Assembly: GCA_016715365.1 (NCBI GenBank)
Contig: JADKAM010000009.1
Coordinates: forward strand, 62,001 to 126,000
Length of the DNA stretch: 64,000 nt
Direction of reading: 5' to 3'
Source of the DNA: Chitinophagaceae bacterium
GTDB taxonomy: Bacteria > Bacteroidota > Bacteroidia > Chitinophagales > Chitinophagaceae
The notes beneath the pieces were generated by a model. That model saw nothing but the letters and a program-made list of their open reading frames with translations, was not told the origin of the DNA and ran no database searches. Position 1 is the stretch's first letter, and each line of letters starts with the position of its first letter. Positions 26,708 through 35,748 of this stretch are shown in pieces. The position numbers and the translations under genes are program-made.

Positions 26708-27142
26708 TTAATGTAACAGTTTATAGATATCCTGCAATTGCTCATCACTGCAATGCAATTGTAGAGATGGAAATAAAATTCTTTCTTCCTTCCGGATATG
26801 TTTTTCTAAAGCTATTGCCAAAGTATTCATGGTTTCTTTAAGATCAGTTGCAGTTTCAAGCGACTGAAATAAAGCAGTTAATTCCCTGTGTTCAGTTTTA
26901 ATTTCCCCGGCAAGAGCATTTATTTCTACATTACAATCCGTTACCAGATCCAGCATCGCTTCTTCCTGTTCAAAATGTTTTTGAATGGAGCTCTGGAATA
27001 GTTCCTGTGCGTAGGTTACTTTATCAGCAATTGTATCAGGCATTCCTTTATAAGCCGGTGCGTTTTTTTTCAGTAACTGTGCAAGTATCAAAGAAGCATG
27101 ATGATCTCTTGATAATGGTGCAATGGATTCATGTCTTTTCAT
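26708..27142 (-). CDS. Hemerythrin-like HHE domain protein
   Basis: A 144-residue four-helix protein with di-iron ligand patterns at the expected places: SRDHHASLIL (first His), HFEQEEAML (HxxxE), TEHRELTALF and HIRKEERILFP (HxxxE). The fold binds O2, NO or stores iron. It follows nosY by three bases and precedes the truncated haemoglobin. No signal peptide, so it is cytoplasmic. Confidence 0.85.
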   Translation of the reverse strand: MKRHESIAPLSRDHHASLILAQLLKKNAPAYKGMPDTIADKVTYAQELFQSSIQKHFEQEEAMLDLVTDCNVEINALAGEIKTEHRELTALFQSLETATDLKETMNTLAIALEKHIRKEERILFPSLQLHCSDEQLQDIYKLLH

Positions 27143-27145
27143 GTG

Positions 27146-27913
27146 TTATAAATCTTTGTGATTAAATTTTCTTAACGAAAGCCAGGCAGGTATAACAACC
27201 CAGGTAATCAACACTGTAAAGGATATAATTAAACCGGTTTGTGCACCAAAAAAATCTTTAAAAATGGCTCCTGTATATCCCATTAATGCCGATACATCCA
27301 TTTTTAATAAGATCAATATCCTGCTCAGGTCAATCGGGTTAAAAGCAACTGCACCAACCATTATTTTTTCCAGGGGATAATCAGCAAACTGAAACAGGAC
27401 AAATAAAATAAGCCCATCAAAAATGATTGAGAAATAAAGCCATAATAAAATAACCACGCCAATTCCCTTGGCTTTATCTCTTGCCATAACGGCTGCCAGC
27501 ATAGCTATGGCTACAAAAATAACCGACAACAACAACCCTGTACCAAGCATCATAAATCCGGTTTCGGTAGCCTCATATAATAAAATGGGAATACCTGCTC
27601 CAATAAAAAAAGCAAATGCCATGGATGCAGACAGCCCAAAAAAAAGGCTGAGCCATATCGTTCTTCTTTTTAAAGGCTGGCTTACCAGCAATTCTAAAAA
27701 TTCGGAACTGTTATACACATAAATGGCCGAAAACAACATGCTTACCAGTGGCACAATGATCAGAATAATGTTCAGCAGGCTTAGTAAACCTTTTGCCGAA
27801 TTATCTTCCAGGTTAAAAATGGTTATTGAAATTAATAACAGGAAAACAGTATAAGCCAGCACAATTTTATTGCGCAGGATATCGATGATTACATATTTAA
27901 TGATCTTCTTCAT
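27146..27913 (-). CDS. nosY: NosY-type ABC transporter permease
   Basis: A 255-residue polytopic membrane protein of the ABC-2 type, about six membrane segments, in the position of NosY after NosF. NosDFY assemble the copper centres of N2O reductase, probably by moving a sulfur species. The permease is poorly conserved, so the assignment leans on context. A 68-base dispersed repeat lies between this gene and nosF. Confidence 0.87.
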   Translation of the reverse strand: MKKIIKYVIIDILRNKIVLAYTVFLLLISITIFNLEDNSAKGLLSLLNIILIIVPLVSMLFSAIYVYNSSEFLELLVSQPLKRRTIWLSLFFGLSASMAFAFFIGAGIPILLYEATETGFMMLGTGLLLSVIFVAIAMLAAVMARDKAKGIGVVILLWLYFSIIFDGLILFVLFQFADYPLEKIMVGAVAFNPIDLSRILILLKMDVSALMGYTGAIFKDFFGAQTGLIISFTVLITWVVIPAWLSLRKFNHKDL

Positions 27914-27938
27914 AAACTAATCTTTTATCTACTAAAAG

Positions 27939-28006
27939 CTGTCAGCCTGGGCCTGTTGAAGGCGGGTTTATTCAGTTTAACGGGTTCGACAAGCTCACCC
28001 TGACAG
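27939..28006. repeat. Dispersed repeat inside the nos operon, copy 1
   Basis: Inverted ends CTGTCAG (27939-27945) and CTGACAG (28000-28006), with GTTGAAGGCGGG and GGTTCGACAAGCTCA inside. A relative is found at 59046-59150. It fills most of the 103 bases between nosF and nosY. Confidence 0.65.
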
Positions 28007-28016
28007 TCTTCGGTTT

Positions 28017-28724
28017 TTATCTTTTCAGCATTACTTGTGCAATGGCTTTTGATAATTTTGCTTCGCCTGTTTCCTGTTGCAGGTTTGCAATACTTTTATG
28101 AAAACAGATTCTTCCATCCTGCATATAGATCACCTGCGATATCAGATCATCCAGTTCACTTAAAATATGTGAGGTAATTAAAACCAGTTTCCCCTTATTT
28201 TTTTCTGTTATGATCTTTGCTTTAAGAATCTCAGATGAAACCGGATCAAGTCCGGCAGTAGGTTCATCGAGTATCAACACTTCGGGATTAAAAAGAAATG
28301 CCAGGGCGGCACTTACCTTTTGGCGGGTACCGCCTGATAAAGTGCTCATGCGTTTTTTTAAAATATCCTGCAGCCCAAACTGGCTGATCAGTTCTTCATC
28401 CAGATTTTCATTTTTACATCCCCGTATATCTTTCATCATATCCAGCACCTGGCCAATCGTCATGTTCTCGGGATAACGTCCTATCTGCGGCATGTAACCA
28501 ATCCGGGCACGGTATTTCCAATCGTGCCTGATATTATTGCCGTTAAAAGTGATAAAACCACTATCACAAACAACCATACCCAGTGTACTTTTAATCAGCG
28601 TTGTTTTACCACAACCATTGGGGCCTATTAAAGCAATACACTCGCCTTTTAAGCAGGTAACAGACACATCATCCAGTGCCTTTAATTTGCCAAACTTCTT
28701 CGAGACATTACTTGCGATGATCAT
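28017..28724 (-). CDS. nosF: NosF-type ABC transporter ATPase
   Basis: A 235-residue ABC ATPase with Walker A GPNGCGKTT, signature LSGGTRQK, Walker B VLILDEPTAGLD and the ITSH switch. It pairs with NosY and NosD in copper-site assembly of N2O reductase. Its start overlaps the nosD stop by four bases, so translation is coupled. Confidence 0.92.
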   Translation of the reverse strand: MIIASNVSKKFGKLKALDDVSVTCLKGECIALIGPNGCGKTTLIKSTLGMVVCDSGFITFNGNNIRHDWKYRARIGYMPQIGRYPENMTIGQVLDMMKDIRGCKNENLDEELISQFGLQDILKKRMSTLSGGTRQKVSAALAFLFNPEVLILDEPTAGLDPVSSEILKAKIITEKNKGKLVLITSHILSELDDLISQVIYMQDGRICFHKSIANLQQETGEAKLSKAIAQVMLKR

Positions 28725-29956
28725 AATGGTAGAGGTTTCATTAAAGGATGTTCATCTTTTAAATTTTCGGGCGTTAGCGATGGCAGTATCTTTTCTGTTT
28801 TATCCAGTAAAGAAGTCATCAGGCTTCTAAACAATATCATGGCCGGTGGGTTCTGTTCAATGATCATGGCATATAAACTTACCGGCCTGTACGGTATATC
28901 GCCCAGTTTATCCCGGTTAAGGTCGTAGCCTTCATATTTATCCCAGTAATTATTGTTGAAGCTGTTTAGAACCAGGCTGCCATTGGTTCCTACATCAAAA
29001 GTGTTTCCTTTAAAGTTATTATGTACAACGGTAACATCCATACAACTGGCCTGTATCTTCAGTGCCCAGCCGTTGGCTTCAAAAACATTTTTTTCCACTT
29101 GTATGCGGCTGGCCCCTTCCATAAAAATACCGGCCGTATTTTTTACAAAATGATTGGTCTCAATATAACTATCGCTTATTTCTTTTAAAAGCAACCCATA
29201 AGCACCATCTCCCCAGTTCTCTTCAAAATAATTATGTATCATTTTTACATGATTGGAAAACATGACAGCCACACCGGCCCCGTTATTTTTAAAAACATTG
29301 CTGATGTATGCATCGTTATTGCTGAACATAAAATGCAGACCATAGCGCATGTTTTTTTCTGATATATTGCGCCAGATAATAGAGTTGGTTACAAACTCAA
29401 AATATATCCCGTCTCGGTGGCCGGTTATATTGTTTGCTATAATGCGCATGCTGTCAGCCTTCCAGCAATGAATACCATTACCGCTTTGCTGCTCTTCTTT
29501 GCTGAATGATACCAGTGTATTTTTTTCGATAGTGCAATTGGTGCCGTATTGAGTGTAAATGCCAAAGAAAGTATCTTCCAGTATATTGTTCCGTATCACC
29601 ACATCCCGGCAACTGTATATTTTAATGCCGGCATAATCTTCGATACTTGAAATACCGGAATGAATTACTTTAAATCCATCAACCAAAACACCATTTGCTT
29701 TAATGGAAATGATCTCATAGGTATGATCACCATCAAGTACAGGATGGTTAATCCCAATGAAGAAAATGAATTTATTAATGACGATATTTTTTTCGTGGTA
29801 ATGCCCCGGTTCAACCAAAACGGTATCACCATCAGCAGCAAGCAATAAGCCTTGCTGAATGGTTTTTGCCGCCTGCATTTTTCCTATACGAATAGTTTTT
29901 GCAGAAAGGTTGTGTGCAAATAAAACAAGTACTGCTATGTAAATTATTTTTTTCAA
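28721..29956 (-). CDS. nosD: NosD, periplasmic copper-site assembly protein
   Basis: A 411-residue protein with a signal peptide (about 1-19) and a right-handed parallel beta-helix made of repeated N-x-F/I segments (IRNNILEDTFFGIYT, FSNNDAYISNVFKNNGAG), as in NosD. It acts with NosFY in maturing N2O reductase. Overlaps of four bases with both neighbours show tight coupling in the operon. Confidence 0.92.
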   Translation of the reverse strand: MKKIIYIAVLVLFAHNLSAKTIRIGKMQAAKTIQQGLLLAADGDTVLVEPGHYHEKNIVINKFIFFIGINHPVLDGDHTYEIISIKANGVLVDGFKVIHSGISSIEDYAGIKIYSCRDVVIRNNILEDTFFGIYTQYGTNCTIEKNTLVSFSKEEQQSGNGIHCWKADSMRIIANNITGHRDGIYFEFVTNSIIWRNISEKNMRYGLHFMFSNNDAYISNVFKNNGAGVAVMFSNHVKMIHNYFEENWGDGAYGLLLKEISDSYIETNHFVKNTAGIFMEGASRIQVEKNVFEANGWALKIQASCMDVTVVHNNFKGNTFDVGTNGSLVLNSFNNNYWDKYEGYDLNRDKLGDIPYRPVSLYAMIIEQNPPAMILFRSLMTSLLDKTEKILPSLTPENLKDEHPLMKPLPL

Positions 29957-30978
29957 GGCTTGATCAAATCATTCCAGGTAGCCGTATTACCCGGGAAGCG
30001 TTTTTGAATACTTACCAGGCTGTCTTTATTGTCAAATGCAGCTATATTCCCACCCATAGGGCTTCTTAGGCCATCGCTTTTTAACAACATGGCTGTTTGT
30101 AGATTTATTAACTGGTGCGTACCAGCGTAATTGGTGAGATAATAATTGCTGATATTGCCCGGCTCTATATCCTTTGTTTTGAGGTAAGATAAAATGCAAT
30201 GCATATCATCAAACTTATAAACCTTTCCTTTTTTTGTTACCAGTTCTGCTCCAAAACGCACATCGCTGATGGTCATTTTACAGAAATAGCAATTATCAAT
30301 TCCCGGCCGTATCGGCTCGGGACCTGGTTTACAGGAAGCAAAACTCATCATGCATAAAAAAGCTGCTGCAACAGTTGTTACTTTAGCTGCACGGATATTT
30401 TTGCGGCTGCTTCTCCACACCATGAACGTACAAAAAACCAATAGGGCACCAACGCCAACAAATATCCATCCGCCCATATCCGGCATGGAGTATGCACCAA
30501 AATTCAGCAATTGTTTAAACCCGATAAGCGGTGGCTGATAAGCCATGCCGGGAACAATAATAGCCGCATCGGGGTTTAAGTTATGGCCATAATTATATTC
30601 CCATCTCCAGAAATCGTACATGGCCAAAATGCCAAAGCTTACAAATAATACAGATAAGAGATACAATAATTTTCTTCTAGCCACCAGGCCTGCAACTATA
30701 AAAAATAATGCAAAAAAGCCAATGATGTAAGGGAGTAATGTAAACTCCACAAAATCTTTGGTGTGCAGTGTTTTCATGCCTATGTAATGATTCAACCCGT
30801 TAATGATATCAACATTGCCGGCTAATTTATCAGGATAAATAAGTAACATCAGCCCTTCGGGATATTGAGGGGCCACCAGGTCAATCCGCCACATGGGCAC
30901 AAATAAAACTGCAATTAAAGCCAGTCCGCAAAATATGAGTAAGATTCTTATCCAGGGTTTCAGCTTATCGTTTTTCAT
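29953..30978 (-). CDS. nosL: Membrane protein fused to a NosL-like domain
   Basis: About 341 residues from ATG 30978 (a TTG seven codons upstream is less likely). The N-terminal 195 residues hold four to five membrane helices; from about residue 205 follows a NosL-type region with a lipobox-like FASCKP and the copper-site motif NCYFCKMTISD, then KFDDMHCILSYLK. NosL is a copper chaperone for N2O reductase. The fusion with an upstream multi-helix domain is seen in Bacteroidota nos loci. A terminator-like hairpin stands 20 bases before its start codon. Confidence 0.85.
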   Translation of the reverse strand: MKNDKLKPWIRILLIFCGLALIAVLFVPMWRIDLVAPQYPEGLMLLIYPDKLAGNVDIINGLNHYIGMKTLHTKDFVEFTLLPYIIGFFALFFIVAGLVARRKLLYLLSVLFVSFGILAMYDFWRWEYNYGHNLNPDAAIIVPGMAYQPPLIGFKQLLNFGAYSMPDMGGWIFVGVGALLVFCTFMVWRSSRKNIRAAKVTTVAAAFLCMMSFASCKPGPEPIRPGIDNCYFCKMTISDVRFGAELVTKKGKVYKFDDMHCILSYLKTKDIEPGNISNYYLTNYAGTHQLINLQTAMLLKSDGLRSPMGGNIAAFDNKDSLVSIQKRFPGNTATWNDLIKP

Positions 30979-30997
30979 TTTCTCTTTTTTCAGATTC

Positions 30998-31035
30998 AAA
31001 AAAAAGGAACAGGCTTATGCAAAAGCCTGCTCCTT
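30998..31035 (-). terminator. Intrinsic terminator between nosZ and nosL
   Basis: On the minus strand AAGGAGCAGGCTT (31035-31023) pairs with AAGCCTGTTCCTT (31016-31004, one mismatch) over a 6-base loop, then a run of eight T. It lies 13 bases after the nosZ stop and before the next gene of the same operon. Confidence 0.8.
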
Positions 31036-31047
31036 CCAATCACAAAA

Positions 31048-33042
31048 TCATTTCTTTTTTGCAGTATCAGAAACCGCATAATTTTTTCCGGTACTAAACA
31101 GTAAAGGAGTGTTGCTTCCGGCTGGTGATACCCGTATATAACCGGTCATTTCCTGGTGCAGGGCACTACAGAAATCGGTACAGTACATAGGGAATATACC
31201 CACTTTATCAGGATTCCATTTTAAGGTTTGTGTTTCGCCGGGCATGATGAGCAACTCTGCTGTGGCTGCGCCTTTTATGGCAAAGCCATGCGGCACATCC
31301 CAATCCTGCTCCAGGTTAGTGACATGGAAATAAACTTCATCACCCATTTTTATTCCTTCAATATTATCGGGTGTAAGATGAGAGCGTATGGCAGTCATGT
31401 ACACATCAATCCTGTTTCCGGTACGTACAACTTTTGTTGCAGCTTCTCCGTTAGAAAAATAAGGATTCTTATTTTCCTCCATTTTAAAGAACTTCACTGA
31501 ATTCTTTTTGATGAGATCTGCCGGTACTATCTGGGCATAATGCGGTTCGCCAATGGTAGGAAAATCCAGGATTAGTTGCATTTTTTCTCCGCTGATATCA
31601 TACAGCTGGGCACTTTGCGATAACTCAGGACCGGTAGGTAAATAACGGTCCTTGGTTATTTTATTATAAGCAACCAGGTATTTACCGTTGGGTGTTTTTG
31701 TATCGCCACCGGCTACAGTTAAATGACCAACAGAATAATAAGTTGGTACCCTGTCAACCACTTTCAAATCTTTTATATTCCATTTTACAATTTCTGATGA
31801 AACAAACATAGAAGTATAGGCAAAGCCTTTGTTATCAAATTCCGTATGTAAAGGGCCAAGACCTGGTTTCTTTACTTCACCATATAATACACTTTCGTAT
31901 TTAAGAATGGGGACACCATCAAATTCGCCAATATAATCTTTGGCAGCAATGGCTTTTTGTAATTTATCGAAACTGAAAACCGGAATTAATGCGGCTAATT
32001 TTCCGCTACCCACAATGTATTCGCCTGTGGGACTTACATCGCAACCATGTGGCGATTTGGGGCAGGGGAAAAAGTAACACAGGTCTTTAAAATCTTTTAC
32101 ATCTAAAACGGTTACTTCAGTTTTAATAGTTGAGGTAGCCGAATGGGTAATATCGCTGTAAACATTATGGGCATACTTTACAGATTGTTTTCTACCCTTA
32201 CCTGCTTTAATATATTCTTCTGCTTTTTTCCAGTTTACGGCCATGATAAAATCCTTATCTTTTTGTGAAGCATTTACTTCCAGCAACGTGTTGGCCTGTT
32301 CTGTATTGTACATAGAAAAGAAGAACCATCCATGTGATACACCTTTTCCGGCACGGCTCAGGTCAAAATTAACACCGGGGCATTGCAATTGAAATGCAAT
32401 GTCCATAGCGCCATTTTCTTTGGCAACGCTGATAAAACTGATGGTACCTTTAAAGTTTTGTTTGTAGGTATTGATGGGGACATCTCCGTTTGCATCATCT
32501 GGTGGTACACTGAAACGTGTGCCGGCAACAACATACTCGGTATTTTCTGTTATAAAAGGTGAAGAGTGATTACCGCCGCTGTTTGGTAACTCAATAATTT
32601 CTGCAGTGCGGAAAGTGGTTAAATCAATTCGTGCTACCCTTGGTGTGTTGTTGGCGTTTCCAAAAGCCCAGCGGCCGTCGTACTCACCATTTGTTTTTGA
32701 AACCTGCACGTGATGCAGATCATCCCATGGCACAAATCCATGCGACGTATTCAGCATTGGCTTTGTTTCCTCGCTGTAACCCCAGCCCTTTTCCGGATCA
32801 ACAGAAAAAACCGGTATCACACGAAGCAAACGTCCCGATGGTAAACCATAGGTACTCATTTGTCCGCTAAAACCACCCGATACAAAATTATAGAACTCAT
32901 CATATTTACCGGGTGCTACATACACTTTGGCTGCAGCATCGGAACTTACCGCTGAGCCGGCGTTTTTTGGTTTGCAGGCTGTAAAGCCAAACAGCAAGCT
33001 GAAGCTAAGAGCAGCTACTGCCAAATGTTTATAATTTTTCAT
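31048..33042 (-). CDS. nosZ: Nitrous oxide reductase NosZ, clade II type
   Basis: A 664-residue enzyme reducing N2O to N2. The leader (1-22) is a Sec-type lipoprotein signal with lipobox FTAC (C23), not a Tat signal, as in clade II (atypical) NosZ. The N-terminal beta-propeller has the CuZ histidine segments DDLHHVQVSK and SPHGCDVSPTG; the C-terminal cupredoxin domain holds the CuA set CTDFCSALHQEM. A cytochrome c gene precedes it and NosL, D, F, Y follow. All key copper ligands I can identify are present, so it should be active. Confidence 0.95.
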   Translation of the reverse strand: MKNYKHLAVAALSFSLLFGFTACKPKNAGSAVSSDAAAKVYVAPGKYDEFYNFVSGGFSGQMSTYGLPSGRLLRVIPVFSVDPEKGWGYSEETKPMLNTSHGFVPWDDLHHVQVSKTNGEYDGRWAFGNANNTPRVARIDLTTFRTAEIIELPNSGGNHSSPFITENTEYVVAGTRFSVPPDDANGDVPINTYKQNFKGTISFISVAKENGAMDIAFQLQCPGVNFDLSRAGKGVSHGWFFFSMYNTEQANTLLEVNASQKDKDFIMAVNWKKAEEYIKAGKGRKQSVKYAHNVYSDITHSATSTIKTEVTVLDVKDFKDLCYFFPCPKSPHGCDVSPTGEYIVGSGKLAALIPVFSFDKLQKAIAAKDYIGEFDGVPILKYESVLYGEVKKPGLGPLHTEFDNKGFAYTSMFVSSEIVKWNIKDLKVVDRVPTYYSVGHLTVAGGDTKTPNGKYLVAYNKITKDRYLPTGPELSQSAQLYDISGEKMQLILDFPTIGEPHYAQIVPADLIKKNSVKFFKMEENKNPYFSNGEAATKVVRTGNRIDVYMTAIRSHLTPDNIEGIKMGDEVYFHVTNLEQDWDVPHGFAIKGAATAELLIMPGETQTLKWNPDKVGIFPMYCTDFCSALHQEMTGYIRVSPAGSNTPLLFSTGKNYAVSDTAKKK

Positions 33043-33072
33043 TTTATTTAATTTTTATGTGGAGAGTTAATT

Positions 33073-33552
33073 TTATTTTATACCATCATTCCTACGCATA
33101 AATTCATATAAAGCCCTTGCATCTTCATCTGCAATATTCTGGTTAGGCATACGTACCAGGCAAATTTCCAACTGAGCCTGTGCTTTAGGATCCTTATTCA
33201 ACATAGCATCTGTATTGGTTGCAAAATTCATGATCCAGGCGGCAGTATGACGATCAGTAACACCCAGCCAACCCGGGCCAACTAATTTTTCGCCGGTTAG
33301 TTTATGGCAACTAACGCATTTTACACCATACACTTTTTCACCTGCAGCGGCCATGATTGGGTCCAGTTTTTCGCCAACGGCTACTTCAGTAAACTTACCT
33401 TCGCCTCTTTCAGGATCGTAAGAAGGATTACCGTTTTCAGTTTTTCCGGATTCAGATGATGAGCTTTCTGAAGTGCCTGAAGATTTTTCAGCATTACCAC
33501 CACAAGCTGCTATACATGCGCCCATAAACAGAAGAATTGCAATTTTTTTCAT
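33073..33552 (-). CDS. Monohaem c-type cytochrome lipoprotein
   Basis: A 159-residue lipoprotein (lipobox IAAC, C17) with a Ser/Glu-rich linker (about 20-50) and one cytochrome c domain with C79-V-S-C82-H83, and RMPNQ giving the likely Met ligand. It is the first gene of the nos cluster, 30 bases before nosZ, and is probably the electron donor to NosZ. It lacks a full-match Fnr-type promoter at the standard offsets; a shared site at 33728 lies about 176 bases upstream of its start. Confidence 0.9.
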   Translation of the reverse strand: MKKIAILLFMGACIAACGGNAEKSSGTSESSSSESGKTENGNPSYDPERGEGKFTEVAVGEKLDPIMAAAGEKVYGVKCVSCHKLTGEKLVGPGWLGVTDRHTAAWIMNFATNTDAMLNKDPKAQAQLEICLVRMPNQNIADEDARALYEFMRRNDGIK

Positions 33553-33724
33553 GTTTTTTTTAGTTTAATGTTGTATTTTGTTTGTACAAGATTAAGAGCA
33601 TACGGGAAATTATTTTATGCGTTCAGTCATATCCCCAGCAACAACCTCAAACCCCTGAAGAAATCTTAAATAGAATTCAACTGCAGTAAAGATTTTATGA
33701 ACATATAATACTTCAGTCAACCTG

Positions 33725-33792
33725 GCATGATTTGAATCATGCGGTCAGCTGCTCAGACTCACTGCCCTAAATCTTGAAGGAGGCTACTTTTG
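33725..33792 (+). promoter_or_regulatory. crp promoter with Fnr/Crp-type dyad
   Basis: A perfect dyad GCATGATT-TG-AATCATGC occupies 33725-33742 (core 33728-33739) and a -7 element TACTTTTG starts at 33785, 51.5 bp from the dyad centre. The region also lies upstream of the nos operon on the opposite strand, but no -7 element fits the dyad at 29.5 or 51.5 bp in that direction. Confidence 0.75.
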
Positions 33793-33815
33793 GTACGAAC
33801 AGAAATATAATTTAT

Positions 33816-34412
33816 ATGCAAATAGATATTGATACTTTACTTGCCTGGGGTGCAGCCTATAAAAAAGTAGCCGCAGGGGAAATTATTTTCCGGGAAGGTG
33901 CGGAGTCTTCTTTTTATTATCAATTGGTTTCCGGCAAAGTAAGATGGGTGAATATAAACGACGAAGGCAAGGAATTTATACAAACCATTATTGAGCCCGA
34001 TGAATGCTTTGGCGAATTTCCTTTGTTTGATGATGAGCCATTTGCTGCCAGTGCTATCGCTGATGAAGATTCGGTTATCATACGCTTACATCGTTCTTCT
34101 TTCCACCAGCTGTTAAAAGAAAATCCTGATTTACATTTTGAGTTTACCCGTTTACTTACCCAAAGGCTGCGGTTTAAATTTTTAATTTTAAAAGAGCTGG
34201 CCAATCACAATCCCGAGGGCAGCATTTCTACCCTGCTTAATTATTTTAAGCAAACGCAAAAAAACATCTGCACCAAATGTAACCGGTTAAAACTTACACG
34301 CCAGCAAATAGCCGATATGACCGGGCTAAGGGTTGAAACTGTAATCCGCACCATGAAGTTCATGCAATCTAAAGGCGATCTGCAGATTACAAAGGGTAAG
34401 GTTTACTGCTGA
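33816..34412 (+). CDS. Crp/Fnr family transcription regulator
   Basis: 198 residues from the ATG at 33816; the TTG at 33774 lies before the -7 element and can be dismissed. A cyclic-nucleotide-type sensor domain (GEIIFREGAESSFYYQLVSG, IEPDECFGEFPLFDD) is followed by a winged helix (LTRQQIADMTGLRVETVIRTM). The linker has CTKCN; no N-terminal Fe-S cluster cysteines, so it is not a classical Fnr and the signal is open (NO or redox possible). It has an Fnr-type dyad at its own promoter and is the obvious local candidate to bind the seven dyads in the window. Confidence 0.9.
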   Translation: MQIDIDTLLAWGAAYKKVAAGEIIFREGAESSFYYQLVSGKVRWVNINDEGKEFIQTIIEPDECFGEFPLFDDEPFAASAIADEDSVIIRLHRSSFHQLLKENPDLHFEFTRLLTQRLRFKFLILKELANHNPEGSISTLLNYFKQTQKNICTKCNRLKLTRQQIADMTGLRVETVIRTMKFMQSKGDLQITKGKVYC

Positions 34413-34414
34413 AT

Positions 34415-34458
34415 GTGATTTGAATCATACAATCTTACTCAATAGATCGATTTCTTTG
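34415..34458 (+). promoter_or_regulatory. Promoter with Fnr/Crp-type dyad before the 34474 gene
   Basis: Core TGATTTGAATCA at 34416-34427 begins just after the crp stop (34412). A -7-like element TTTCTTTG starts at 34451, 29.5 bp from the dyad centre, the class II position. Confidence 0.7.
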
Positions 34459-34473
34459 TACTAAACAGTACTT

Positions 34474-35694
34474 ATGGTGTTTCCGCTGTTGCGCTGGCTA
34501 AAAATTTCACTGATTAACTTATTGATTGTGGCTATTCTTGGCTTTGTGCTGAGATATAAGATTTTGTATCCACTGCCTTTTATAGACCAAAAACATTTGT
34601 TGCACGGCCATTCTCATTTTGCTTTTGCCGGGTGGATAACACAGTCAATCATGGCGCTGCTGGTTGCTTACCTGGTAAAACAACAAGACAATAATGATTA
34701 CAAAAAGTACACCTGGTTTTTATATGCCAATCTTATTACAGCATATGGCATGTTGATTGCCTTTCCCATAGAAGGATATGGATTATTTTCTATCATCTTC
34801 TCAACAACATCCATAATTGTTTCTTACTTTTTTGCTTTTTATTACTGGCGTGATCTGAACAGGCTGTCTATTAAAAGCGCAGCAAATTCCTGGTTTAAAG
34901 CAGCTGTATTATTTAATGCGCTTTCATCATTGGGGGCATTTGCTTTAACCATCATGATGGTGAACAAGGTCATTCATCAAAACTGGTACCTGGCTGCCGA
35001 ATATTTTTACCTGCATTTTCAATACAATGGTTGGTTCTTCTTTGCCTGTATGGGATTATTTACGGCATTCATCAGCCGGCATACCAATACAGAAAACAGC
35101 CTTACCAAAATATTCAGGCTTTTTGCATTTGCAGTTGTACCAGCCTATTTCCTGTCTGCATTATGGCTGGATATTCCTGTATGGGTTTACATATTGGTTA
35201 TACTCGCAGCCATTGCACAAGTTATTGGCTGGTGGTGGCTTGTAAAGTTGATACGGAAAAACTGGGCGCTGCTAAAACCTAAATTTTCGACTGTTTCAAA
35301 ATATATACTTGCCTGTTCAGCCGCTGCACTTACAGCAAAACTGCTTTTACAACTGGGTTCTACCATACCGGCTTTAAGCGATCTTGCATTTGGTTTCAGA
35401 CCCATTGTTATTGGTTACCTGCACCTGGTTTTACTGGGTGTTATTACGTTGTTTTTGCTGGGTTGCATGTTTGCCGAAGAATATTTTTATTTGAATAAAT
35501 GGTCGGTAAGAGGTGTATATACTTTTGCCTTTGCAGTTATTTTAAATGAAATTTTACTAATGACACAAGGCGTTGCAGCCATTACCTACACTGCCATTCC
35601 GTTTATTAATGAGATGTTACTGGTTACTGCATTTTTTTTATTTTCAGGTGCTTTGCTTATTTCTTTCTCAAAGAAAAAAAGTTTACAAAAGTGA
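34474..35694 (+). CDS. Unknown polytopic membrane protein in the NO-stress locus
   Basis: A 406-residue protein with about 11-12 membrane segments. Histidines are clustered in the pattern HLLHGHSHFAFAGW (H41, H44, H46, H48), with others at YLHFQYNGWFF (H181) and IGYLHLVLLG (H317). Such membrane histidines recall haem-copper oxidases and NnrS, but I cannot align it to either. It has its own Fnr-type promoter and is followed by ric, both driven from class II dyads, so a role in NO handling or electron transfer is a reasonable guess. No catalytic function is claimed. Confidence 0.75.
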   Translation: MVFPLLRWLKISLINLLIVAILGFVLRYKILYPLPFIDQKHLLHGHSHFAFAGWITQSIMALLVAYLVKQQDNNDYKKYTWFLYANLITAYGMLIAFPIEGYGLFSIIFSTTSIIVSYFFAFYYWRDLNRLSIKSAANSWFKAAVLFNALSSLGAFALTIMMVNKVIHQNWYLAAEYFYLHFQYNGWFFFACMGLFTAFISRHTNTENSLTKIFRLFAFAVVPAYFLSALWLDIPVWVYILVILAAIAQVIGWWWLVKLIRKNWALLKPKFSTVSKYILACSAAALTAKLLLQLGSTIPALSDLAFGFRPIVIGYLHLVLLGVITLFLLGCMFAEEYFYLNKWSVRGVYTFAFAVILNEILLMTQGVAAITYTAIPFINEMLLVTAFFLFSGALLISFSKKKSLQK

Positions 35695-35734
35695 TTTCAA
35701 TCACAGTTTGCCATTTTTTACTAAGGCAACTTTG
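35691..35734 (+). promoter_or_regulatory. ric promoter with Fnr/Crp-type dyad
   Basis: Core TGATTTCAATCA (35692-35703) within GTGATTTCAATCAC overlaps the last codon of the previous gene. The -7-like octamer CAACTTTG starts at 35727, 29.5 bp from the dyad centre. Confidence 0.7.
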
Positions 35735-35748
35735 TAAAAAATATAATT

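Noticed and set aside
26697..26748. Longer start for the truncated haemoglobin
   Set aside because: The extra 17 residues overlap the hemerythrin coding end and have no globin-like text.
33553..33742. nos operon driven from the crp dyad at the standard offset
   Set aside because: The minus strand at 29.5 and 51.5 bp has no TAnnTTTG-like octamer; the nos promoter remains unplaced.
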